A program made the translations under genes and the position numbers. The notes under the pieces are model-generated. The model was not told where the DNA came from. It searched no databases and saw nothing but the letters and a program-made list of their open reading frames with translations. A DNA stretch of 64,000 nucleotides from Petrosia ficiformis (Eukaryota > Porifera > Demospongiae > Haplosclerida > Petrosiidae): contig OX345636.1 in the NCBI GenBank assembly GCA_947044365.1, positions 26,401,466 to 26,465,465 of the forward strand, written 5' to 3'. Each line of letters begins with the position of its first letter. The first letter of the stretch is position 1. Below, piece after piece: positions 55,642 through 64,000 of this stretch.

Positions 55642-55679
55642 TCCTGAAGGAAAAAAGGATTGCCTTTTTTCCTTCAGGA
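55642..55679. repeat. Perfect 17-bp hairpin
   Basis: TCCTGAAGGAAAAAAGG (55642-55658), loop ATTG, then CCTTTTTTCCTTCAGGA (55663-55679). It lies about 90 bases before the start of the THAP-DDE gene and may be a subterminal structure of that element. Confidence 0.85.
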
Positions 55680-55762
55680 ATATGAAAAAGAAGAGTTGTT
55701 TCATGTGACGTCACATGTCATGTGACAACATCCTGTCGGCCATTTTGGTGTACAGCCACACC

Positions 55763-57045
55763 TTGACCAAAATCGTGTTGTGTGTAGTAATTGGTTGTTC
55801 TAAGTGCTCAGGTCGTGACAAAGACGTATCTTTCTATTGAATTCCTGCTATAATTAAAGGAAGAAGTGAGACAGACTATGAACTTAGTAAAAAAAGGCGA
55901 GATGGGTATCAAGAAGCGATCTGATTGACAAAAGTTTGGTAAACGATCACATTTGTTCCAGGCACTTTCTATCCGGCAAACCTGCCAATATTTATGATAA
56001 AAATAATCCAGACTGTTTGCCTACACAAAACCTAGGCCACAAGAAGCAGAAGAAAGGCCGTGAGTCAGATGATGAAAGTACTGGCTGTACAAGTATGGAC
56101 CAGCAATGTGTGAATACATCAAAAGACGTGAGTACACAGACAGAAGAAACAGCAGAGGAACAAACTTCACATGCTTTGGAGAAGAAGTTGACTGATTGCT
56201 ATAGTTTCATTGCAGATTTGAGGAATAGAGTAAGCATAACAGCTCCATTTTGTGAGGAATCTCTTCAAAAAAATGAAGATGTCAAGTTTTACACAGTAGT
56301 ATTTGATCATGCAGCTGTATCACAACATTCCACTAGATGTCAAAACCAAAAGTTAACTTGTTTCCAGGAATTTATGCCGGTGATGCTAAAACTACGTCTA
56401 AATTGTCAAAATCAAGACCTTGCTAATCAGTTAATATTGTGGCCTGACCATGAAATTTTACAGAAAACTATGCCAGAGTGCTTTTGGGTTGCATTTGGGA
56501 CGAAAGTAGCTGTAATTTTGGACTGTTTTGAAATCTTTTGTGAACGACCTTCTAACTTAGAAGCACAAGCGTGCACCCGGTCAAACTATAAACATCATAA
56601 ATACCATGAAGATTTTGTTGGGCATCACGCCACAGGGGTCTGTTTCATTTGTTTCAGAAACATGGGGTGGTCGTTCAACTGACAAATATATCACAGAGCA
56701 CTGTGGAATATTAGATAATTTACTTCCTAGAGATGTCATTTTGGCAGATAGAGGCTTTGACATTGCTGACTCAGTTGCAATAATGCAAGCTAGATTACAC
56801 ATTCCTGCTTTTACTAAAGGTAAAAGTCAGTTGTTGGCAATGGAAACAGAAAAAAACGAGGACACTGACTAATGTCAGAATACATGTTGAGCGTGATAGG
56901 AAATGTCAGACAAAAGTATTCAATTCTACAAAGTACATTGCCAATTCATTTTGTTCTTGGTGAGGATGTTCCACTTATTGATCGAATTGTAGGAATTTGT
57001 TGTGCTCTAAATAATGTTTGCGAATCTGTTGTATCTTTTAATTAA
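55763..57045 (+). pseudogene. THAP-domain DDE transposase (ISL2EU-like)
   Basis: The frame opens at TTG 55763 (probably a lost ATG): TKIVLCVVIGCSKCSGRDKD starts a THAP zinc finger (C-x4-C). A stop and shift follow, then VNDHICSRHFLSGKPANIYD, a serine/acidic linker, LEKKLTDCYSFIADLRNRV, and the DDE_4 domain: LTCFQEFMPVMLKLRLNCQN, D1 in VAVILDCFEIFCERPSN (56521), [21 protein letters not shown]2 in [13 protein letters not shown] (56747), [14 protein letters not shown] in VRIHVERD (56889), then SILQSTLPIHFVLGEDV and CCALNNVCESVVSFN. Frameshifts lie near 56640, 56870 and 56900. All three acids survive. It converges on the YqaJ-like gene. Confidence 0.75.
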
Positions 57046-57072
57046 CATAATTATATCATTTAACCCAATTAA

Positions 57073-58290
57073 TCATTGTACAAAGATAAAATTATAAGTG
57101 TCTGGTACATTACATTTGTTACTTGTTTGACATATTATATTGTATTGATCACCTTTAGGTACTGATTTCAACTTCAGGGATTTCATGTAAAACCATTCTA
57201 TAACACAATTCTCATGATCACAAGCTATCATTTCACCTTCATCTGGATGACTACAGTAACAGTGAACTCGAGAATCAGTTTGGTTGCTAGTGGAACAGGA
57301 GGGATCATGTTGACTGTCCCTAGTTTCCTTGGTCCTCCTGGGTCTGGTGTACCATCTACCCAGTAATTCAGGAAGAATACCAGTGTGAAAAAAATGCTCA
57401 GCTTTCAAGACACATTCATCCCAAAACATCACATTCTTTACAATGTGTTCAACAAAAAGACCTTCCTCATCACCTGTGAATGTGCACACACAAAAATCAC
57501 AGTACTCCATATTGAGTACAAACAGCTGTGTTTGCACCTGGTAATAGTAAGCATGTTTCTGAGTGAGGTGAACCAAGTCATCAGACATTTCAAGGGAAAA
57601 GTTACTGTCATTAGCAGCAGCAGCATTGATTACACTTTCACCTTTATGAGAGTAAGGACACTTAATCTCTAATAGGCCTGGTCTCCACAGCATGCACAAT
57701 TGACTAAGCCATCTGGTGAGGCACCAATATATGGCCATTCAGTGCTAATAACAAAGAAAGTATCTTGAAATAAAAATCTTTAGCAAATTTTTCTTGTTTG
57801 CATCCCCACTCCGTGTAAAAGAAAAGGCAGCAAATAGATTTGGATCAAACTTTGTGAAGGATCTGAGACATTAGTATGGCAAACTGCTTTCATTTTAGAG
57901 GCTATCACTCTGCCAGCCCGAAACTTGAAACCATAGCTTTGACTTTGCCTGACTTTTGCTTTCATTCTCGACTGCATTTGCTTCATCTTTTGTGATATTT
58001 ATTTCTAGTGATTCACATACAAAGTTCCTGATGGTCTAACTCCATGTACTTAGGGTGATAAAGCAATTGCAAAGGCCGGGGAAACTTAGAAAGTGTTGTT
58101 TTATGTACATACTTTTCCGAATACTTTGGAAGTAACGAAAGTAACACTGGTTTTACACCACATTGAGCCAAATAATCGTAAAAATTGTTTATCTCACCAT
58201 CATCAGGGACTTTTACTTTGTGTAAGCTAGTGTATGGATGGCATTGCTCTGAGGCTGGTGATATAGCATCACCAGCCTCAAAAGAAATGA
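57073..58290 (-). pseudogene. YqaJ-like exonuclease with PHD-type finger
   Basis: From 58290: EAGDAISPASEQCHPYTSLH, LAQCGVKPVLLSLLPKYSEK, QLLYHPKYMELDHQELCM. Next exon region: SYGFKFRAGRVIASKMKAVC. Then FVISTEWPYIGASPDGLVNC, a one-base shift, GLLEIKCPYSHKGESV, QKHAYYYQVQTQLFVLNMEY and ILPELLGRWYTRPRR. SPDG, LEIKCP and YYYQVQ are the catalytic blocks of YqaJ/lambda-exonuclease-like nucleases. The C-terminus CYCSHPDEGEMIACDHENCV then IEWFYMKS resembles a PHD finger. Breaks: the shift near 57690 and a poor exon join near 57790. It is probably an accessory protein of the same transposon as the THAP-DDE gene. Confidence 0.75.
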
Positions 58291-58369
58291 ATGTAATTAT
58301 AAATGAAAGTTCATGTATATATATATATGACGTTATATAAATGCAATGGGCATGCAATACAAAACTCAT

Positions 58370-59255
58370 ATGTAAAAGACTAATTAATTGTCATCCATAC
58401 TCTCCTGTATAAGCTTGTTATATGTAGAGACAATCACAGAAATGTGTAAAATACAAATTGGACTTTTAAAAGTCTTTCTTCCACTACTTGCACATGGTAT
58501 TCCAAGAACTTTCTCTTGAAGAAAAAGTTGCAGTCTTTCACTTTGGTACAGTACTCTAAATTAAAGACATAGTAGCTATAAGGTTGAACACTGCCACACT
58601 CTAATTAACTTCTGTTCCACGGCAATAAAGCACTGGATTAAGTCACATTCATCTTCATCTTGAAGAATAAAGAATGAAGAATGACCATGTGTGGTTGGTT
58701 GGTTGTTTTTATGGTCATAAGCCTTTGAAGGGGGAGTTCCTTGCTACAGGTAAAATAAATAAGGTATATCACCATCTGTAGTCTTTGTCTTTGTCTGCAT
58801 CAGAAGCAGTGATAGGCATCTGATTGCAATCATTGCATTAGTATCTGTATATTATGATGAGGAACCCATAATGACAGAATGTGGATGAGTAAGAGAGACA
58901 AATGACCATACATTTGATTGAATTGGTCAATTAAACTATATATCTGTCTGACTATTTTAAAACACCCTGTGATTTCGAATATAAGCATCTACAGCTCGAA
59001 GATCACCAAGGAAGCTATTACTTAAACAAGCATGCTTAGAAGCAGAAAAGGACTCACCTATACTAACAGCAAAATGAGAATGCAACAAGAAATAGCTGTT
59101 CAGTCAGAGTTTTTGAGATTTGTTACATACATGGGGTCTAACAGATAGTTTGACTAATTCAAGCATGGTTGTTTGCCATTCAAACTCTTGTTATTATGTG
59201 CTCTTGGTATCAGATTAAAATACTAATAATTATAGCTAACCAGCCTGTATTGCAG
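58370..59255. other. No gene seen
   Basis: AT-rich, no supported ORF. The right terminus of the THAP-DDE/YqaJ element should lie here, but I could not locate it. Confidence 0.35.
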
Positions 59256-59260
59256 TACTG

Positions 59261-59560
59261 TTAATCTGTGTATGGAAGCTCCTGTGCCATTGAAGTCCTA
59301 GCTCTAAGGACAAGTTCATGGCGTCTCATGAATTTATGGGCCCAACCTTCAGAAGCCTTGAATTGTGGTTGATGAAGGCATATAAGCTCTTTTGCTTTTA
59401 CACACAACAATGGGAACTGGTTGATGCAATCTCTTCTTTCAAGAACCCAGCACAATAGCTGTTTTTTCATATTACTCTTGTAACTCAGTGGCCTTCCTGC
59501 ACCCTTTTCACTCCCTTTTTTGTCATTTCATGTTCACATATATCCTTTACAATATTACTT
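59261..59560 (-). pseudogene. CENP-B-type HTH fragment of a pogo-like transposase
   Basis: KKGSEKGAGRPLSYKSN then MKKQLLCWVLERRDCIN, FPLLCVKAKELICLHQPQF and KASEGWAHKFMRRHELVLRA, RTSMAQELP, stop. The W..ER, KA..L, FKAS.GW...F..RH.L..R and RTS.AQ.LP pattern is the Tc5/CENP-B HTH. No DDE domain follows. It is distinct from the pogo gene at 28-30 kb. Confidence 0.7.
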
Positions 59561-59957
59561 ATACTACTTTCTTCATATATAAATCAAACATTTCCTTAGC
59601 AATTGACCGCGAGACATCACTAATTGCCAATATAGTAGCAGCTTCTGAAATTACATTCTGATTATACACATTATGAGGAAGAAGCTCAGATGGAAGGATT
59701 ACCATTCGTCTATTGGTGGCGATGTGTATACCTAGTGCACCAAAGCTGATGTCGGGAAAAATGGTATTTATATTTTTCGAAGTAGAATCATGAATTTCGG
59801 CTGCACTGAATATTCTGCCCAACATCTGGCAGCTGACTTTGGAGAAAAAAGATCTGTTTAAGTGATTAAATATGACGCTACAGAAAAAGCGGGCTGATGA
59901 TATCTTCAGATAAGGTAAAAGAGAAGTTCTAAACATCTTCTTTTGTTTTGATGTCAT
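59559..59957 (-). CDS. Hypothetical ORF, 132 aa
   Basis: Open from ATG 59957 (MTSKQKKMFRTSLLPYLKIS) through FSKVSCQMLGRIFSAAEIHD, NINTIFPDISFGALGIHIA, NRRMVILPSELLPHNVYNQN to TAA. The composition is plausible for protein but no domain is recognised. The frame is upstream of the HTH fragment on the same strand and could be unrelated. Confidence 0.3.
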   Translation of the reverse strand: MTSKQKKMFRTSLLPYLKISSARFFCSVIFNHLNRSFFSKVSCQMLGRIFSAAEIHDSTSKNINTIFPDISFGALGIHIATNRRMVILPSELLPHNVYNQNVISEAATILAISDVSRSIAKEMFDLYMKKVV

Positions 59958-60594
59958 TCTTAAATGTATTCAAAAATGTGCATTGGGGGTGTGTACAATA
60001 CATTTTTGTGGTTTAGATTTTTTGAATTTTTAATGAATTGGCCAAATTCTAAGTCAGCTCATTAACACTGACGAATTATTCTTGAGTTTCAAAAAATGAT
60101 GGGAAAGTGGTCTAGTATATTTTAACATGGTTCGTTTATATATTTGCAATCTCATTAATATTCATGAGATGCAAAACTAAAATGGAGTCATTAAGTACGT
60201 AACTAGCAATTAGCTGCAGAAGGTTACCATCTTGAATACTTCCGCATACTCTTGTAAACAGTGTAGGTGTGCCCACCATATTATTATAAACAGTGTACTA
60301 AATTGGTGGAGTATAAAGGTAACAAGGTCGAGGGGTCCGCAACAACCCAGAAATTTGTACGAGATTTCCAATTATGGGAATATTAGAACTCCCTAGATTC
60401 CCATCAATTTCTTATCAGATTTCTGGGATTTCTTGGATTTCTTGGATTCCCTCGTGGATTCCTACTGGAAGAATAAGAGATTTCCACCCTTATAGTTTAT
60501 AGTTTTGTTATTATGATAAGCCAGAAGTTAAGTGAGTCACACAAGTTATAATTATTTCATATTAAATAATTATTATTGTCTAGCACTACAATCA

Positions 60595-61133
60595 AGGCAG
60601 TTCCAGTCAATGTCTGGATTATATTTAGGTACACAAATGTTATGATGCCATTTGTTGCAAGAGTCGCATTGAACCATTTCGTTTCCGTTGTCAGGCATTT
60701 TACATTTCGGGCAAATGAACAGTTACTTCCTTGAAATAGTATTGTTCACCCTACTTTTCTTCATTTTCTGCTTCCAAGGCACTCTTTCAGATGTGACCTC
60801 ATATCATCTTGGGTGAAGATTGAAGCTGTAGGATCTATCCCAAATGCAAGTGCAGTGGTAACAGCAATTGCATAAATTCCACAATCACTGGAGCCAACCT
60901 GCGTTGACATTCGCATTATTTTTCACCTCTATTTGAAATGTAGTGGTGGGCATTAGATGGTAAATAATCTTTTCTGTGTCAATTGTCAGAGCAGTGTATG
61001 AAGAGTCATAATAGCAAGCCTGGCATTGTTTTGTACAGCCTATTGTGCTTAGAACAGCCCAATGGTTTGTGTGCACATGCAGAATTTGAATTTCATTAGT
61101 GTAGGTGGTGTTACCATTCATAGATGGTTTCAA
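60595..61133 (-). pseudogene. Ulp1-like cysteine protease with PHD finger, fragment
   Basis: TNEIQILHVHTNHWAVLSTI, then ACYYDSSYTALTID, IEVKNNANVNAGW, and in the next frame SSDCGIYAIAVTTALAFGID, FTQDDMRSHLKECLGS. NHW, YDS and SDCGIYA carry the His, Asp and Cys positions of C48/Ulp1-type proteases. Downstream CPKCKMPDNGNEMVQCDSCN then KWHHNIC...WNCLDC is a PHD finger. Such protease-PHD proteins are multi-copy and mobile-element-like in sponges and cnidarians. It lacks its N-terminus and has a shift near 60898 and a stop before the PHD. Confidence 0.7.
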
Positions 61134-61149
61134 CTACTTATTGAACACG

Positions 61150-61316
61150 GCAGTAAAACAGCTGGCTATTGGTCACTATCTAGTCTGAACATGGCATACA
61201 TTTATGATGAACTCACTATTAAAGAGCGTCAGAAAAAGGACAGTGAGTTTTCTTCAATTTTGAATAGTGTTAGATGTGGTTTTCCCACTGATGAAACTAT
61301 TTTAATCCTTAAGGTG
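61150..61316 (+). pseudogene. PIF1/Helitron helicase fragment
   Basis: YWSLSSLNMAYIYDELTIKE then RQKKDSEFSSILNSVRCGFP and TDETILILK, ending at a GT. The L.ELT...RQ..D..F...LN.(I/V)R.G...D pattern is typical of PIF1-like helicase domains of Helitrons. It abuts the opposite-strand Ulp1-like fragment at about 61140. Confidence 0.5.
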
Positions 61317-61501
61317 ACAGATGACAATCTATGAATATTTAATGAAGCAACTTAAAAATTAATTTTTCTCATTAACTGAAAAATACTAGAACATAACGTT
61401 AAAGCAGTACAACAACTAAGAGTGTAACAAACAATACAAAATGATTATCAAAGCCATTAGTTTACATGTTAAACACTTGCTGATGATTAACGTTGTACGA
61501 G

Positions 61502-61810
61502 TTTGGCGTCAGTTTAAGAATTTATTAGCCTAGACAAGATCAATTTAAATCTATTAGAGGCAAGTTTTTAACTTACTCTAGGGCTCCACGAAGAGATATC
61601 TCATCCAAAAGAAATTTTTTTATAAAATAAGATAGAAGTCTTTATTACAGACAAATGCCTTCAATTTTGATGTTTTCCGTTGTCTCACTGGTTTCTCAGT
61701 GTTAGTATCAATAAGAACTCTTCGTGGAGCCTGCATTGATATTCAAACTAATACAGTAAGCATTCAGAAATACCAGAAAAGGTATACTCCTAATATAAAC
61801 TGACGCCAAA
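61502..61810. mobile_element. Short element with two nested inverted repeats
   Basis: Outer perfect 15-bp arms TTTGGCGTCAGTTTA (61502-61516) and TAAACTGACGCCAAA (61796-61810). Inner perfect 14-bp arms GGCTCCACGAAGAG (61582-61595) and CTCTTCGTGGAGCC (61718-61731). It is noncoding and about 310 bp. A MITE or foldback is likely. No target duplication could be settled. Confidence 0.7.
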
Positions 61811-61964
61811 ACTGCCAATATCTACTCAGACAACTTTGCTTTCTTACGGCCATTTTAGTAATAATTAGTATTACATAATTATGACATCATAATTCTTAAG
61901 CCCACCCACGCATAACGTGCGAAAATGATTCCAAGGTAACTCCTTAGAATCTAAATTATTCACA

Positions 61965-63658
61965 ATGGGAAATAAGAAAAACCAGAGAAACCACAGGCAT
62001 GAATTTGTACACAAGAAACCTCCTGAGAAATACCACCAACCACTACAATCACCAAGAAGGCAAAACATACATATGGAGGGATCTCGTATAATCAATTTAC
62101 ATAAACTGAAACATCATATAAATCAATTAACAATTCATTCTGCTCAGTGCAGAGGAACCATGACACTTCATGGAGAAACTCGATATGGTCTAGCCAGCAT
62201 ACTGAATACTACCTGTAATAAATGTAACTGTAATTTATCGTTGGAAACATCTAGCAAAGTGCAAGGTCCTAAAGGATACAGAAGATGGGAAGCCAACTTG
62301 ACAGCAGTGTGGGGTCAGATGTGTACAGGTGGTGGCTATGCAAATCTTAAAAACACCATGTGTGTCTCAGGAATTCCCATGATGGACAAAAAGGCATTTA
62401 TAAACACTGAACAAGATATTGGAGAGTGGTGGCGTTTAAGGTTGCATGATACGATGGTGGACACTGGAAAAGAAACTTGCAGAAGAAAGAGGTGAATAAC
62501 ATCAAGGAGTACCTTCAATAACTGTAATAGTTGATGGAGGCTGGTCCAAAAGATGCCATAAGCATTCATACAATGCCAAGTCTGGTGTTGGGATTATTCT
62601 CGGACAACGTACAGGAAAACTTCTTTATATAGGCGTGCGTAACAAGTACTGTGCAGCTTGTGCACAGGGCATAGAAATTGACAAACACAACTGTTACAAA
62701 AACTGGGCAATTCATCGTCGGAAATGGAGACAGACATTATCCTGGAAGGGTTTAAGAAAGCAGAAGAAATGCATGGAGTTAGATACATCAAATTTATAGG
62801 TGATGGTGACAGTTCCGTTTACCCAACCCTGCTGCAATGTGTACCTGTATGGGGTCATCACATAAAGAAAATAGAATGTGCAAATCATGTTTGTAAATGC
62901 TATCGTTCCAGTTTAGAGAAACTTGTCGATGAAAACCCAAAATACAAAGGGAAAGGGGGATTGACACTAAAAATGCGAAAAAGACTAGCATGTGCTGCAA
63001 GAAATGCAATAAAAGCAAGACGTCAAGAGCCTGATGTAAAAAAATCTATTAAATGGACCTATGCATTGCTTTGGATACCATCATAAGTGTAGTCCTGACT
63101 TCTGTAAAACTGCAAGAAGCAATTTGAAATCCGAATCTGAATCTCAGTCTCAATCTAGTTCTCAATCTAGCTATCAATCTGGTTCTCAATCCAGTTCTCA
63201 ATCCCAAACTCAAGATGATATCAATAGTAAGTTCTTCTGATCTGAAAGTAGAAAAAAAATCATATAAAACATTCACTACAATTATATATACTACAGGTAT
63301 TTCAGAAAATCAAGAATTACTTTGGAAAGACTTAGTTAATGAATGTATACAATACGATGCACAAACAGGTGGTACAATACCTGCTGAAATTAATAGTAAG
63401 TTACTATATGACATTAAAAAACTAGTAAGTAGGGTGGCTGCCAAGGCTCCACAACTCATTGGCAACTTCACAACAAATCTAGCAGAAGGTTGGATGAATG
63501 TAAGGTGTAAATTTGATGGGGGCAAATTTGTCAATCGTTCTCAAAGTGGTTCCTGGGAATTACGATGCATGGCATTTCAACTGGGTCCAAAGATATTTTA
63601 TCGGGGCCAATGGAGGCTGAAAGAAGTTGGCAGTCGCTGTAATTCATTTTCAGCTTGA
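61965..63658 (+). pseudogene. Mutator-like transposase (PF20700 type)
   Basis: ATG 61965: MGNKKNQRNHRHEFVHKKPP, then LHGETRYGLASILNTTCNKC, GYRRWEANLTAVWGQMCTGG, VSGIPMMDKKAFINTEQDIG. After shifts: ITVIVDGGWSKRCHKHSYNA, KSGVGIILGQRTGKLLYIGV, RNKYCAACAQG, ETDIILEGFKKAEEMHGVRY, IGDGDSSVYPTLLQCVPVWG, ECANHVCKCYRSSLEKLV, GLTLKMRKRLACAARNAIKA. After a Ser/Gln-repeat linker: GNFTTNLAEGWMNVRCKFDG, KFVNRSQSGSWELRCM. DGGWSKR, GDGDSS and NLAEGWM are the core motifs of this family. Frameshifts near 62495, 62720 and 63085, and a short insertion near 63240-63300, break it. The element's right end is not identified. Confidence 0.8.
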
Positions 63659-64000
63659 TTATCTCCATAAAAAAGTCGTTAAATGTATGGGATTCTCCAC
63701 AAGCTGAACTATAGTCCATGGTAGAATTGTTCGCTTGGTTTGTTCTGAAAAGACACTCGTGTTTACAAGAGCCATTTTCACAACATGAACAGGGCCTGAA
63801 AGATTAATGAAAAAGCCAAGGCGTGTGCGCGGTAAGCGGGCATGTAATGGGAAACAATGAATCTCATTGTAGTGGCCTAACTACTAAAGTATAGATAATA
63901 ACAATATGTATGATTCTTATGTAATATAAGTGTAGTGTGGAAAACTGTAATATGTTGAGATGAATTGAGTGTATATGTGACTTAGTTATACAGACGAAAA
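63659..64000. other. No gene seen
   Basis: A minus-strand stop-rich stretch. TGTTCTGAAAAGACACTCGT then GTTTACAAGAGCC near 63740 could be the start of a further exon. Nothing more is supported. Confidence 0.3.

Noticed and set aside
37385..58000. tRNA, rRNA or riboswitch-like structures
   Set aside because: No cloverleaf box A/B spacing or rRNA words were noticed by eye. The long palindromes are better explained as hairpin repeats. A tRNAscan-type search would be decisive.

Overview
The window looks like transposon-dense intergenic DNA from an invertebrate, most likely a marine sponge or another early-branching animal. It is AT-rich, and its coding pieces are split by short GT-AG introns. Nearly every recognisable open reading frame belongs to a mobile element or to multi-copy families of the kind that expand in sponge and cnidarian genomes. 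I saw no bacterial operon signals, rRNA, tRNA or CRISPR array, and no clear single-copy housekeeping gene. The taxonomic call is inference. 

Layout, left to right. 1-1.1 kb: two opposed fragments of a DUF7869-like 'GHTKFSPD' family and a hAT C-terminus. 1.2-2.3 kb: exons of an unrecognised minus-strand gene. 3.7-7.8 kb: a three-level nest, in which a short hAT-type MITE is split by an EnSpm/CACTA element whose coding region is in turn split by a TTAA-flanked, piggyBac-like MITE. A second relative of that MITE lies at 12.2-12.9 kb. 14-19 kb: an acidic ORF, then a multi-exon DUF7869-like gene followed by a complete hAT element with 8-bp target duplications. 19.9-21 kb: a Tc1/mariner transposase with an uninterrupted reading frame and one intron. 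21.4-24.5 kb: an unknown two-exon gene and a long DUF7869-like gene with a MYT1-type zinc finger. 24.8-26.4 kb: an internally deleted mariner. 28-30.1 kb: a pogo-like transposase with a C-terminal PHD finger, split exactly at its second catalytic motif by a 620-bp TIR element. 30.1-34 kb: another DUF7869-like copy and a hAT in two opposed halves. 

34-38.8 kb is the most interesting block: a two-gene transposon with matching inverted ends. It carries a G2E3-like HECT ubiquitin ligase on the plus strand and an IS3-like (IS3EU type) DDE transposase on the minus strand, with the two genes converging. 39-43.5 kb: gag-like, MULE and LINE remnants. 44.6-46.4 kb: an internally deleted Ty3/gypsy element with both LTRs. 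49.8-50.9 kb: a RecQ-like helicase pseudogene. 53-54.9 kb: a truncated gypsy. 55.7-58.4 kb: an ISL2EU-like pair, THAP-DDE transposase converging on a YqaJ-like nuclease with a PHD-like finger. 59-61.3 kb: a CENP-B-type HTH, a Ulp1-like protease with PHD finger, and a PIF1-helicase fragment. 62-63.7 kb: a Mutator-like transposase of the PF20700 type. 

Most elements carry frameshifts or stops and are probably dead. The best candidates for recent activity are the Tc1 gene (intact frame), the hAT at 16.55-19.0 kb (clean ends and target duplication) and the small LTR element. Family names were assigned by recalling motifs, without database searches, and should be read that way.
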